In this document: piece after piece, positions 27,767 through 35,825 of the stretch
Layout of the letters: every line of letters begins with the position of its first letter
Numbering within the stretch: position 1 is the first letter of the stretch
IMG/VR virus record: IMGVR_UViG_3300027844_000859
Location: 1-36,885 of that record
Length of the DNA stretch: 36,885 bases
DNA from: a virus
Direction: 5' to 3' (one strand)
Translations under genes and position numbers: made by a program
The notes under the pieces: model-generated
What the model was told of the DNA's origin: nothing
What the model saw: only the letters and a program-made list of their open reading frames with translations
Database searches by the model: none

Positions 27767-28762
27767 ATGGCTTATTCAACAGGCGACACAATATTAGATG
27801 ATGAATATAATATTTTTGCACAAGGTGCCGCAGGTGCCGCAGACCACACGGTAGATAATGTAAATTCAGTTTGGGGCGTTGGTACAGGAGATTTAGGGTA
27901 TGGCCAAGGTAGTGCCGTAGCGGCAGTATCCGCTGGTAGTACAATTACAGCCGCACAATGGAATACTTTACTTACGAGAATTGAAAACATAGGAACACAC
28001 CAAGCCACTAGTGTTGCCACTTATGCAACATTAGACAACACTGATACTATCGCGGCTATTGGTACTGTTCAAGCTAATGTTACAGCAGTATATGATGGTC
28101 GTCTCTCTGCTAATGCTTTTGGAGCAGATATAACATCAGGCGGTATAGTTACTGAAACGGCTGATTGGACAACTCGATTAATTTATACAATGACCATAGA
28201 TTTTGATACAGCGGCTAAATTTCGATACTTTTTTAATGCTGGCGGCTCCATTGCAATGACATTTGCACGTTCTGGTGGTGCAACCACAGATAAAAATACA
28301 GAATGGACAGATCTTTGTGCTAACTGTGGAACAGTTCATTTAACAGGTTCGCATAGTCATACAATAGCTAGTGTAGCATATTCAGGTACAACTCAAATTG
28401 GTGGAAGTGACCCAGGCTCGGGCAGTTCTGTTAGTGCAATTGATGCTCATGCTTTAACAACAAGTGATCAAACATTATTTGTGCAGTTTGCTGACACATC
28501 ACCTTATACAGCTAACTTTATTAAAATTGAAGCTCAGGCAGACGCTGCCGCTGGTTCAGCCACAACTATTGTTTTTACTACAACATGTGAAGATGCCGCG
28601 GCTGATACAGCTAATCCTACTCATTCAACAGGAGATCATGCAGATTTAGATATAGTACAAGGTAGTTTTGTTGCTACATGGGTAGTTAAACAACCTGCTA
28701 CTGCTATACTTTCAAATACATGGGGTACACCCACACTGAGTGGTTCTGTTGCAGAAACTTAA
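27767..28762 (+). CDS. Virion structural or fibre-associated protein
   Basis: This 331-residue protein starts MAYSTGDTILDDEYNIFAQG, contains a short VWGVGTGDLGYGQG segment and a central TMTIDFDTAAKFRYFFNAGG stretch. The rest is small-residue-rich beta sequence with abundant Thr, Ala and Ser. From memory, similar proteins occur in marine phage tail regions, but I cannot name a function. A strong ribosome site (GGAGAGGG, 27749-27756) lies ten bases before the ATG. It is the last gene of the structural block and is followed within 20 bases by a terminator. Composition and position support a role in the virion tail. Confidence 0.7.
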   Translation: MAYSTGDTILDDEYNIFAQGAAGAADHTVDNVNSVWGVGTGDLGYGQGSAVAAVSAGSTITAAQWNTLLTRIENIGTHQATSVATYATLDNTDTIAAIGTVQANVTAVYDGRLSANAFGADITSGGIVTETADWTTRLIYTMTIDFDTAAKFRYFFNAGGSIAMTFARSGGATTDKNTEWTDLCANCGTVHLTGSHSHTIASVAYSGTTQIGGSDPGSGSSVSAIDAHALTTSDQTLFVQFADTSPYTANFIKIEAQADAAAGSATTIVFTTTCEDAAADTANPTHSTGDHADLDIVQGSFVATWVVKQPATAILSNTWGTPTLSGSVAET

Positions 28763-28780
28763 TAACTTTTAATTTATTCA

Positions 28781-28808
28781 TAAAAGGGCGTTTGGCCCTT
28801 TTATTTTG
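28781..28808 (+). terminator. Rho-independent terminator closing the structural block
   Basis: AAAAGGGC (28782-28789) pairs perfectly with GCCCTTTT (28795-28802) around a five-base loop GTTTG. T28781/A28803 extends the stem, and TTTT follows at 28804-28807. It lies 19 bases after the stop of the 27767 gene and before the operon at 28843. The remaining gap to 28842 holds no clear late promoter. Confidence 0.88.
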
Positions 28809-28842
28809 GCCGCTATTTCAATATTAATAACTACTATTAGGT

Positions 28843-29145
28843 ATGGATAACAAAATAACCGATAAAATTAAACGTCGTTTCGACCACGGAGCCGCCAGGC
28901 AAACCTTAAAAGAACGGTATCAAGCCAAAATGATCTTTGCAGATTCTGGTGGTATGTGGAAAGCGGGTCCTGAATTAATTAATTTATTATCAACTGTTCA
29001 CTTAGACGAATTAACAATAGTAGATTTATATGACACTCCTGTTACAGTTAATCGTAAACATTTACTTAACCTAGTTACTGAACGCTGGCAAGAGCAATTA
29101 AATGCCTGGCGGGTTGAGTTAGAAAACTTGCAGTCTGAACGATGA
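28843..29145 (+). CDS. Small conserved protein, unknown function
   Basis: It has 100 residues, mostly charged and helical. Visible features are KRRFDHGAARQTLKERYQAK, GGMWKAGPELINLL and the end WQEQLNAWRVELENLQSER. From memory, a similar FDH-AR-LKE-Y ... MWKA-PELI protein is common near radical SAM and glycosyltransferase genes of marine T4-like phages, but it has no known function. There is no membrane segment, no metal motif and no nucleotide-binding motif. It is the first gene after the terminator and overlaps the next gene by four bases (ATGA). The ribosome site is poor (TTAGG only two bases from the ATG). Confidence 0.75.
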   Translation: MDNKITDKIKRRFDHGAARQTLKERYQAKMIFADSGGMWKAGPELINLLSTVHLDELTIVDLYDTPVTVNRKHLLNLVTERWQEQLNAWRVELENLQSER

Positions 29146-29909
29146 CAAAAGGTATTTTACTTTATGCATTTAACAATGAGGTTACAGACTATGAGGCTAT
29201 AGCCGAATGGAGTGTTAAACGTATTAAGAAATATTTAGGTCTACCTGCTACTATAATTACTGATAGAAAAGCCATTGCAGAGTTTGGTGGATCAAGAATA
29301 ATGCACCCAACACAAAATCGAGAATTAGCAACTTGGTTTAATGCTGGTAGATATCATGCCTGGGAGCATTCACCATACGATCAAACTATTATATTAGATG
29401 CTGATTATATAGTTAGCAGTGATTTATTACTACGCTTATTCGATAGCCCATTAGAGTTCGCCTGTCACCAATCAGTATTAGATGTTACTGGCAGAAATAA
29501 TTTTCATTCACATAACTTCTTTGGGCGACATAAATTTCCACAGACATGGGCAACTGTATGTTATTTTAAAAAAAATAATTTTACTCGCGATATATTTGAT
29601 TTTGTAAAAATGATTAAAGAAAACTATTCACACTATTCTAGATTATATAATTTTAATCGTAAGCCATTTAGAAATGATTATGCTTTTTCTATAGCATTAT
29701 CAGTATTGCAAGGACACAGAATATCTAATAAACATAAGATTCCCTGGAACCTTCCAACTGCATCTACTGATGTTGAAATTAGTATAAACAAGGATACAAT
29801 AACCTTGGAGTATAATAAACATGCCACTCCTAAGCGTTTAAAATTAAAAGGACAAGATTTACATTTATTGAATAAAATTAGTTTGGAGAAAGCTATTGAA
29901 AGTGCGTGA
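29142..29909 (+). CDS. GT-A-like glycosyltransferase candidate
   Basis: A 255-residue protein beginning with a beta strand and loop typical of nucleotide-sugar-dependent transferases (MTKGILLYAFNNEVTD, then LGLPATIITDR). It has the metal/nucleotide-sugar motif DAD at 86-88 (QTIILDADYIV). Downstream are HNFFGRHKFPQTWATVCYFK (about 124-143) and a C-terminal FRNDYAFSIALSVLQGHRI, with an ND pair where GT-A enzymes often bind acceptor. No membrane anchor is seen, so the product should be soluble. It is coupled to the 28843 gene by ATGA and to the next gene by a 14-base overlap. The family number and sugar cannot be told. Confidence 0.7.
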   Translation: MTKGILLYAFNNEVTDYEAIAEWSVKRIKKYLGLPATIITDRKAIAEFGGSRIMHPTQNRELATWFNAGRYHAWEHSPYDQTIILDADYIVSSDLLLRLFDSPLEFACHQSVLDVTGRNNFHSHNFFGRHKFPQTWATVCYFKKNNFTRDIFDFVKMIKENYSHYSRLYNFNRKPFRNDYAFSIALSVLQGHRISNKHKIPWNLPTASTDVEISINKDTITLEYNKHATPKRLKLKGQDLHLLNKISLEKAIESA

Positions 29910-30711
29910 CGAGCGTGGGTATTTAATTGTAGCACAAAGTACAGATACACAAGATTATCTTGTTTGTGCAAGAGCCCTAGCAAAAAGTATACGTTGGTTT
30001 ATGCCTAACGCTAAAATCTGTTTATTAGGTAATCATGATGATGACTTGTTTGATTATTGTATTAAATTACCATATGGAGATAAAGGCGGTTGGGCAAACG
30101 ATTGGCAAGTGTTTAGCTCTAGCCCTTTTAGACAAACTATTAAATTAGAGGCTGATATGATTTTAAATGGGTCTATTGAACATTGGTGGACTACGTTTCA
30201 AAACCATGATGTAGTTGTTGCACATCATGCACAAAATTTTTATGGACAAGAAACAAAAATAAGAGATTATCGTAAATGGTTTGATACTAATCAATTACCC
30301 GATGTTTATAACGCTATAACTTATTGGCGTTTATCAGAAACTGCAAAAGAATTTTTTGATTTGATTAGAGAACTATTTGAAAATTGGGATCAGGTTATTG
30401 AAAATGTGAAAGGGTGGGATTGTTGGCAAGCTGATACAGATACTGCTTACGCGGTAGCTATTAAAATGCTAGGCCCAGAAAAGTTTTTACTTCCTTGCCA
30501 AGGGCCCCAATTTGCACACATGAAAGGTAAAATTAATTTCTGTGATAAGGCTGATTGGACTAAGGAACTTGTATGGGAACTTAATGAACAAGGTTTAAAA
30601 ATTAATTCGATTCAACAAACAGTACCAACACATTATTATATTAAAAAACTTGCACCGATATTAGAGGAACATTATGACAAACTTTTGGCAAGCCGCAGAC
30701 AAGCACAATAA
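29896..30711 (+). CDS. Second GT-A-like glycosyltransferase candidate (TTG start)
   Basis: 271 residues. The N-terminus GYLIVAQSTDTQDYLVCARA, then AKICLLGNHDDD and KLEADMIL, gives the pattern of a strand, a loop and an acidic motif as in the gene at 29142. The acidic motif here is EAD (Glu85-Asp87) instead of DxD. C-terminal DCWQADTDTAYAVAIKMLG and FLLPCQGPQFAHMKGKINF resemble the acceptor/metal region (H-K near the end). The start is TTG at 29896, with GGAG seven bases upstream (29885-29888). GTG at 29902 is the alternative; the next in-frame ATG would delete the nucleotide-binding strand. It overlaps the previous gene by 14 bases and the next by 38. Substrate unknown. Confidence 0.68.
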   Translation: MKVRDERGYLIVAQSTDTQDYLVCARALAKSIRWFMPNAKICLLGNHDDDLFDYCIKLPYGDKGGWANDWQVFSSSPFRQTIKLEADMILNGSIEHWWTTFQNHDVVVAHHAQNFYGQETKIRDYRKWFDTNQLPDVYNAITYWRLSETAKEFFDLIRELFENWDQVIENVKGWDCWQADTDTAYAVAIKMLGPEKFLLPCQGPQFAHMKGKINFCDKADWTKELVWELNEQGLKINSIQQTVPTHYYIKKLAPILEEHYDKLLASRRQAQ

Positions 30712-31039
30712 AAAATTAAAAAAAATATCCACTAAGTCCTGGGTTCTAGACGATGACGAATATTATAGATTATATTATTATCCTGATGGAAGTGTTATGG
30801 GTTATGGTACAAGTGAACATGAGTTAGTTGGTCCTTACATAGTAATAAACAAACAAACATTTCACGAAAGCCGCTACGATTTACAGGTAGTAAATAAAAA
30901 ATTAATAAACCCAAATAAAGGTCCAAAACAGATATGCAAATTAATTCCTAGTAATAAAGGAACAGAAACACTTAAAGACGACATTACTATAATAGGTAAA
31001 GGGCAACATTGGGAATTAAAATTCTATGATGAATCTTGA
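30674..31039 (+). CDS. Small protein of unknown function inside the glycosyltransferase cluster
   Basis: 121 residues. Lys-rich N-terminus (HNKKLKKISTKSW, about 11-23), then YYRLYYYPDGSVMGYGTSEHE (about 30-50) and VGPYIVINKQTFHESRYDLQ (about 52-71). The second half is Lys/Asn-rich and beta-like. It overlaps the upstream gene by 38 bases, the largest overlap in the operon, and the downstream gene by 14. From memory, a protein with a similar YYY-DG-V-x-Y pattern occurs in marine T4-like phages without a known function. No Cys residue cluster, signal peptide or membrane segment. Its place between transferase candidates suggests a partner or accessory role. Confidence 0.7.
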   Translation: MTNFWQAADKHNKKLKKISTKSWVLDDDEYYRLYYYPDGSVMGYGTSEHELVGPYIVINKQTFHESRYDLQVVNKKLINPNKGPKQICKLIPSNKGTETLKDDITIIGKGQHWELKFYDES

Positions 31040-31955
31040 TATAGCAGACCTAGATGTTCTATTTTTGACATATGACGAACCAGAAAAAGAAGAGTTCTGG
31101 ATTAAGTTACGCAATATGATTCCATGGGTTAAACGAGTTGATGGTGTTAAAGGATCCGACGCGGCACACAAGGCTTGTGCAGAAGAAAGTAACACAGAAC
31201 GCTTTATAGTAATTGATGGCGATAATATGCCAATGCCAGAGTTTTTTAATTTAACATTTAAATTTGAAAACAAAGAACAAGAACAAGCAGTTTATCGTTG
31301 GCGAGCTAGAAATAATATTAATGGACTGATGTATGGTAATGGTGGATTAAGTTCTTGGACTAAAAAGTTTGTAATGAATATGCGTACACACGAGTCCAGT
31401 GATGGCGATAAAAAAACTCAAGTAGAATTTTGTTTTGATCCTTTGTATTGGGCCATGCATGATTGTTATTCAACAACATATCCTAACCAATCACAATTTC
31501 AAGCATGGCGAGCAGGTTTTAGAGAAGGTGTTAAAATGTGTTTAGTTCAAGGAAAGAAACCTAGCATAAACGAATTTAAAGACCTAGTACATAAACAAAA
31601 CATGAATAATTTAACTATTTGGCACAACATAGGGAGAGATGTTGAAAATGGTATATGGGCAATGGTTGGTGCAAGAGAAGGAACACACTTAACTATGCTA
31701 TCAACTGATTGGGATTATACCCAAGTAAGATCATTTGATTGGCTAGAAAATTATTGGAATAAAAAAAGTGGACAAGAAAAAGTAAACCCAGAAGAAACTT
31801 ATATTGAACTTGCTAGAGGATTAAGACGTTTTAGAGGATTAAGACGTTTAGATTTACCTTATCTTAATTATAATGCTGAACATAGTGCATTTTTTAAACA
31901 TCATTATCTTTCTAACTGGACTAATCGAGGATTAATGGTAAGAGAAATTGACTAA
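31026..31955 (+). CDS. Third GT-A-like glycosyltransferase candidate
   Basis: 309 residues. The start is DVLFLTYDEPEKEEFWIKLR, then WVKRVDGVKGSDAAHKACAE and RFIVIDGDNMPMPEFFNLTF. D64-G65-D66 is the metal/nucleotide-sugar DxD. The pattern of YDEP, VDGVKG and IDGDN is one I associate with marine T4-like phage transferases. Two adjacent ATGs (31026, 31029) are possible starts. Near the end is a perfect 18-base tandem duplication that doubles RGLRRF to RGLRRFRGLRRL. It overlaps the 30674 gene by 14 bases and the next gene by eight. A peripheral, soluble enzyme is likely; the sugar is unknown. Confidence 0.75.
   Translation: MMNLDIADLDVLFLTYDEPEKEEFWIKLRNMIPWVKRVDGVKGSDAAHKACAEESNTERFIVIDGDNMPMPEFFNLTFKFENKEQEQAVYRWRARNNINGLMYGNGGLSSWTKKFVMNMRTHESSDGDKKTQVEFCFDPLYWAMHDCYSTTYPNQSQFQAWRAGFREGVKMCLVQGKKPSINEFKDLVHKQNMNNLTIWHNIGRDVENGIWAMVGAREGTHLTMLSTDWDYTQVRSFDWLENYWNKKSGQEKVNPEETYIELARGLRRFRGLRRLDLPYLNYNAEHSAFFKHHYLSNWTNRGLMVREID
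31814..31849 (+). repeat. Perfect 18-base tandem duplication in the 31026 gene
   Basis: The 18-base unit TAGAGGATTAAGACGTTT (31814-31831) is repeated exactly at 31832-31849. In frame it adds six residues (RGLRRF-type unit) without breaking the gene. It looks like a recent slippage duplication near the C-terminus. Confidence 0.9.
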
Positions 31956-33372
31956 ACAAAATAAAGGCGATGAAGTAGGAAAAGACTTTAAAAGTAAATT
32001 TCTTAACGATGCCGAACAAATTAAAGAAAAACTAGACTCTGTTAGTCCAAGTATGTGCTTGGCCAAATGGAAACAAGTTAGTTTACACTTATCAACTGGA
32101 TGGAATAATAGTTGTTATCACCCACCATTACACCGTATCTCTGTTGATGATATTGCTAAGAACCCTGCGGCATTACATAATACTACACACAAAAAACAAC
32201 AACGAAAATTAATGCTTGAAGGAAAACGTCCAAGCGAATGTAGTTATTGTTGGACAATAGAAGATGCAGGTAATTTAAGTGATAGACATTATAGATCTGG
32301 TGAACCATGGGCGGCAACAGACTTTGATAAAATTGTTAGTCAACCCTGGGATCAAGATATTATACCAAGCTATGTTGAAGTAAATTTTAATCATAATTGT
32401 AATTTAAAATGTAGTTACTGTTCTCCACAGTACTCTACAGAATGGGAACGTGAATCAAAAAAGTATGGAGCATGGCCAACATCGACTCCACACAACGATC
32501 CCGAATACTTTACTAGAGACCGTAGGCCAATACCATTTCGAGAGCATAATCCATACCTAGAGGCGTTCTGGAAGTGGTGGCCTACGCTCTACCCTGAACT
32601 TAAACATTTTCGTATGACAGGTGGCGAGCCATTAATGGATAACAATACTTATCGTGTGTTTGATTACGTATTAGACAATCCAAAGTCTGATTTACACTTA
32701 AATGTTACATCAAACTTTAGTGTAGCTGAAAAACTATGGCAAAAATATTTACAATATGTTAAACGTATATGTGAGGGCGAAAATGTTGAACACTTTATGC
32801 AATATGTAAGTATTGATAGTTTTGGTGACCAAGCAGAATATATACGCAACGGATTAGATTTTGATTTATTATGGGATAGAGTAAATCAATTTTTAGTTGA
32901 AGTTCCAGAGCGTTCAAGTATTACTTTTATTATAACAATGACAAATTTAAATGTTATTGGTGTGCCACATTTACTAGCGGCAATACATGGGCTTAGACAA
33001 ATTTATAGTAACACATATCAACGAGTATGGTTTGATACACCGTTACTACGTACACCTGAATGGATGCGTATGGATTTACTACCAGAAAGTTATAGTGATC
33101 AATTAGAACACTTATGGGCTTGGATGTTTCGTTGGCGAGAAACAGAAGAGTCAAGGTTTAAAGGTTTTAAAGATTATGAAATGCAAAGATTAACACGCGA
33201 CATAGATTGGATGCGTGAAGATAACTTAACCACAGAACGTAAGAATGAATTAAAAGCAGACTTCTATAGATTTTTTACTGAACACGATAAACGCAGAGGA
33301 ACAGACTTTTTAAAAACATTTCCTAAAATGCGTGAATGGTGGTTAGAGTGTGAGCAACATGCCAAAAATTAA
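31948..33372 (+). CDS. Radical SAM enzyme with N-terminal twitch/SPASM-like cysteine set (first copy, TTG start)
   Basis: 474 residues. The radical SAM cluster motif is C151-x3-C155-x2-C158 (CNLKCSYC), followed by TGGEP at 224-228, the SAM-binding glycine motif. Ahead of it, C37-x13-G51-x4-C56 and C98-x2-C101 (CSYCW) match the spacing of a SPASM/twitch auxiliary iron-sulfur site. That site is usually C-terminal but here precedes the barrel. Likely activity: radical SAM chemistry on a peptide, protein or sugar, with one additional [4Fe-4S] cluster; the substrate is unknown. The TTG start at 31948 lies eight bases inside the previous gene. It ends FLKTFPKMREWWLE, matching FVKTFPELKEWYGR of the copy at 34473. 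It is a paralogue of the 34473 gene. Confidence 0.9.
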   Translation: MTKQNKGDEVGKDFKSKFLNDAEQIKEKLDSVSPSMCLAKWKQVSLHLSTGWNNSCYHPPLHRISVDDIAKNPAALHNTTHKKQQRKLMLEGKRPSECSYCWTIEDAGNLSDRHYRSGEPWAATDFDKIVSQPWDQDIIPSYVEVNFNHNCNLKCSYCSPQYSTEWERESKKYGAWPTSTPHNDPEYFTRDRRPIPFREHNPYLEAFWKWWPTLYPELKHFRMTGGEPLMDNNTYRVFDYVLDNPKSDLHLNVTSNFSVAEKLWQKYLQYVKRICEGENVEHFMQYVSIDSFGDQAEYIRNGLDFDLLWDRVNQFLVEVPERSSITFIITMTNLNVIGVPHLLAAIHGLRQIYSNTYQRVWFDTPLLRTPEWMRMDLLPESYSDQLEHLWAWMFRWRETEESRFKGFKDYEMQRLTRDIDWMREDNLTTERKNELKADFYRFFTEHDKRRGTDFLKTFPKMREWWLECEQHAKN

Positions 33373-34489
33373 ATTACATAGTATTGGGTGGTATCAAGAT
33401 TTAGAATACTTAGATTTACTGCACACAGAGCTTGATATTATAGAGCATGATACGTTATCAGATGCATTACGTACAGAAACTGGACATTTAATAATTCAAA
33501 TACTAAGTATTCTTAAGTTTAATCAGTCTGAGCTTGAAGGCCTGCTATCTTTCTTAGGGAGCGATAATGACCGCAACATCTATGCAATCCAGGTCGGGGA
33601 GGGAGAAAACATATTAGAATTCATACGAGATAACGGACTACCTGCTGAAATATATATTATGCTAATGCAGTACGCAGAGAAAGGTAGACTTAGATTTATC
33701 ACCAGTGGCGAATTGCCAGGCGAATACAAAAACGCTAACCTAGATAGTTTTAGTGGGATCACAGTGGATCGATACAACACATTAATGAGTATACAAACAG
33801 TAAATTACGTTAATGATGCAAAACCGTATCAGTTTTTATATTTAAATAAGAACATGACTAAGCATCGGATCTCATTGCTTGCATTATTAAAAGAATCAGG
33901 TATGTTAGATAAATCGTTGTGGTCTGCTTTGGGTGTCTACGACACGTTGTCAGACGACGATAAGCAATTCTTGCCTAACAGGTATGCTGATTTTTTTAAT
34001 GAAGGCGCTAATCCGTCTGAATTTCTCAACAAAGGCTCTCAGCATGATCACCGATGGCCAGACGGACGCATACTGCCAGAGTTATACAACGATACATATT
34101 TTTCAGTTATAACAGAGACTCGTTTTTACGGACACACTACTTTTTTTACAGAAAAAATATATAAGATCTTGCTAGCCGGACATCCATTTATTTTAGTATC
34201 AACTGCAGGTATATATGTGGCCCTGCATAAAAGAGGATATAAGACTTTTAGTGATTATATAGACGAATCATTTGATTTAGAGACAAATCACGATATTCGA
34301 TTGCAGAAAATAGCAATAGAAATTGCCAAACTAGCATCTAAAGATTTAGCAAAGTTTGCAAGGGATACGGCTAGTATTTGTCAGCACAATCGCGTACATT
34401 TCTTAGAAGAAAATAGCACCCTCATTGACAGGCAACGTTCCGCGTTACTTAACCTATTTGAAATAAACACTAATGCCAAAACTAACTAA
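33359..34489 (+). CDS. Glycosyltransferase candidate of a different family
   Basis: 376 residues from the ATG at 33359; a GTG at 33350 would add three. I choose 33359 because the overlap with the previous gene is then 14 bases, as at several neighbours. The sequence FFTEKIYKILLAGHPFILVS (about 259-278), preceded by FSVITETRFYGH, and then KRGYKTFSDYIDESFDLE, resembles fucosyltransferase-like or GT-B-type phage enzymes, where a TEK-x4-LAGHPFI region binds the sugar nucleotide. No DxD motif is needed in that class. Base composition is visibly richer in G+C than its neighbours over about 33540-34100. It sits between two radical SAM paralogues, overlapping them by 14 and 17 bases. Confidence 0.7.
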   Translation: MPKIKLHSIGWYQDLEYLDLLHTELDIIEHDTLSDALRTETGHLIIQILSILKFNQSELEGLLSFLGSDNDRNIYAIQVGEGENILEFIRDNGLPAEIYIMLMQYAEKGRLRFITSGELPGEYKNANLDSFSGITVDRYNTLMSIQTVNYVNDAKPYQFLYLNKNMTKHRISLLALLKESGMLDKSLWSALGVYDTLSDDDKQFLPNRYADFFNEGANPSEFLNKGSQHDHRWPDGRILPELYNDTYFSVITETRFYGHTTFFTEKIYKILLAGHPFILVSTAGIYVALHKRGYKTFSDYIDESFDLETNHDIRLQKIAIEIAKLASKDLAKFARDTASICQHNRVHFLEENSTLIDRQRSALLNLFEINTNAKTN

Positions 34490-35825
34490 CGAAACAGATC
34501 TAAAATATAGACGCAGAGTTATAGACATTAAGTCTGAATCATTCTGTGCGGCAAAATGGTATAACGCTACTATATGGTTAGGTAGTGGACAAACTACATC
34601 ATGTCATCACCCTTTACCACATCAGGTATCTGTAGAAGAAGTAAAAGCTAATCCTAAGGCTTTACATAATACACCACAAAAGAAATTAGAACGTAGCATG
34701 ATGCAAGAAGGTGCAAGACCAAAGGGCTGTGAATATTGTTGGAAGATTGAGGATATGGATAAAGATGCTATTAGTGATCGTGTTTATAAAACACTCATCT
34801 ACAAAGACAAGGATATTGATATTGCTTTTAATACTCCACGTAATGAAGATATTAATCTTAAAACATTAGAAATAGCATTTGATAGAACTTGTAATTTTGC
34901 TTGTAGCTATTGTAATCCTGCATTTAGTACTACCTGGGTTAAAGATATTAAACAAAAAGGTGCATACAAAAACTTAACTAGTGATGGTAGAAATCACTTT
35001 ACACACCCACATAAGAGTAGTCAACTATACGACTTCAATGAAGAAAATCCTTATGTCACTGCTTTCTTTAAATGGTGGGATAGTGATTTACATGAAACAT
35101 TAGATGAGTTACGTATAACTGGTGGTGAGCCATTAATGAGTGGACATACCTGGAAATTATTAGACTGGTTTAAGAAAAACAAAAAACAAAGTACTACAAG
35201 ACTTGCTATTAACAGTAACTTAGGATTTGATAAGGAACGTATTGATAAATTACTATCTGCAACTAATGATGTTAAAATAGATTTATATACTAGCAACGAA
35301 AGCATGAACGAACATGCAGAATATATACGTGACGGCTTACAATGGGATCAATGGTATAACAATGTAATGTACTTAATTAAAAGTAAAAAGTTACGTGGCT
35401 TACATGTTATGTGTACTATTAATGCCTTGTGCTTATCATCTTTACCTACATTTTTAGAAATGTTAGTAGGAATAAAAATGAGCTATGGTGCTGATGCAAT
35501 TAATTTTACATTGAATATATTACGTTTTCCTAGTTTTCAATCAGCATTAGTGTTGCCTAAAAAAATAAAATTAAAATATAAAACACAATTAGAAGAGTTT
35601 TTATTAATGTATGGCGATCAACCTGAATTGCATCAGATGGAAGTAAACCAAGTTAAGCGTCTAATAGATTATTTAGACATAGTTAAAACACCACATAGCG
35701 AAGCATTTGAAATGCCTAAGTTATTAAATGACTTCAAAGAATTTTATAAACAATATGATGAACGTAGAAATAAAGATTTTGTTAAAACGTTTCCAGAATT
35801 AAAGGAATGGTATGGCAGATTATAA
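34473..35825 (+). CDS. Radical SAM enzyme with N-terminal twitch/SPASM-like cysteine set (second copy)
   Basis: 450 residues. C140-x3-C144-x2-C147 (CNFACSYC) is the radical SAM cluster motif and TGGEP at 216-220 the SAM-binding motif. N-terminal C25-x13-G39-x4-C44 plus C86-x2-C89 (CEYCW) repeat the auxiliary cysteine set of the 31948 gene. The two align along their length: NPKALHNT/NPAALHNT, GARPKGCEYCW/GKRPSECSYCW, AEYIRDGL/AEYIRNGL and the shared ending. They are therefore paralogues with the same architecture. The ATG lies 17 bases inside the upstream gene. The substrate is unknown; the context with transferases fits modification of a glycan or of a glycosylated protein. Confidence 0.9.
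   Translation: MPKLTNETDLKYRRRVIDIKSESFCAAKWYNATIWLGSGQTTSCHHPLPHQVSVEEVKANPKALHNTPQKKLERSMMQEGARPKGCEYCWKIEDMDKDAISDRVYKTLIYKDKDIDIAFNTPRNEDINLKTLEIAFDRTCNFACSYCNPAFSTTWVKDIKQKGAYKNLTSDGRNHFTHPHKSSQLYDFNEENPYVTAFFKWWDSDLHETLDELRITGGEPLMSGHTWKLLDWFKKNKKQSTTRLAINSNLGFDKERIDKLLSATNDVKIDLYTSNESMNEHAEYIRDGLQWDQWYNNVMYLIKSKKLRGLHVMCTINALCLSSLPTFLEMLVGIKMSYGADAINFTLNILRFPSFQSALVLPKKIKLKYKTQLEEFLLMYGDQPELHQMEVNQVKRLIDYLDIVKTPHSEAFEMPKLLNDFKEFYKQYDERRNKDFVKTFPELKEWYGRL

Noticed and set aside
31026-31955. Calling the transferase candidates specific CAZy families or sugars
   Set aside because: Only general GT-A features (strand order, DxD) are visible; naming a family or donor sugar would need profile searches.
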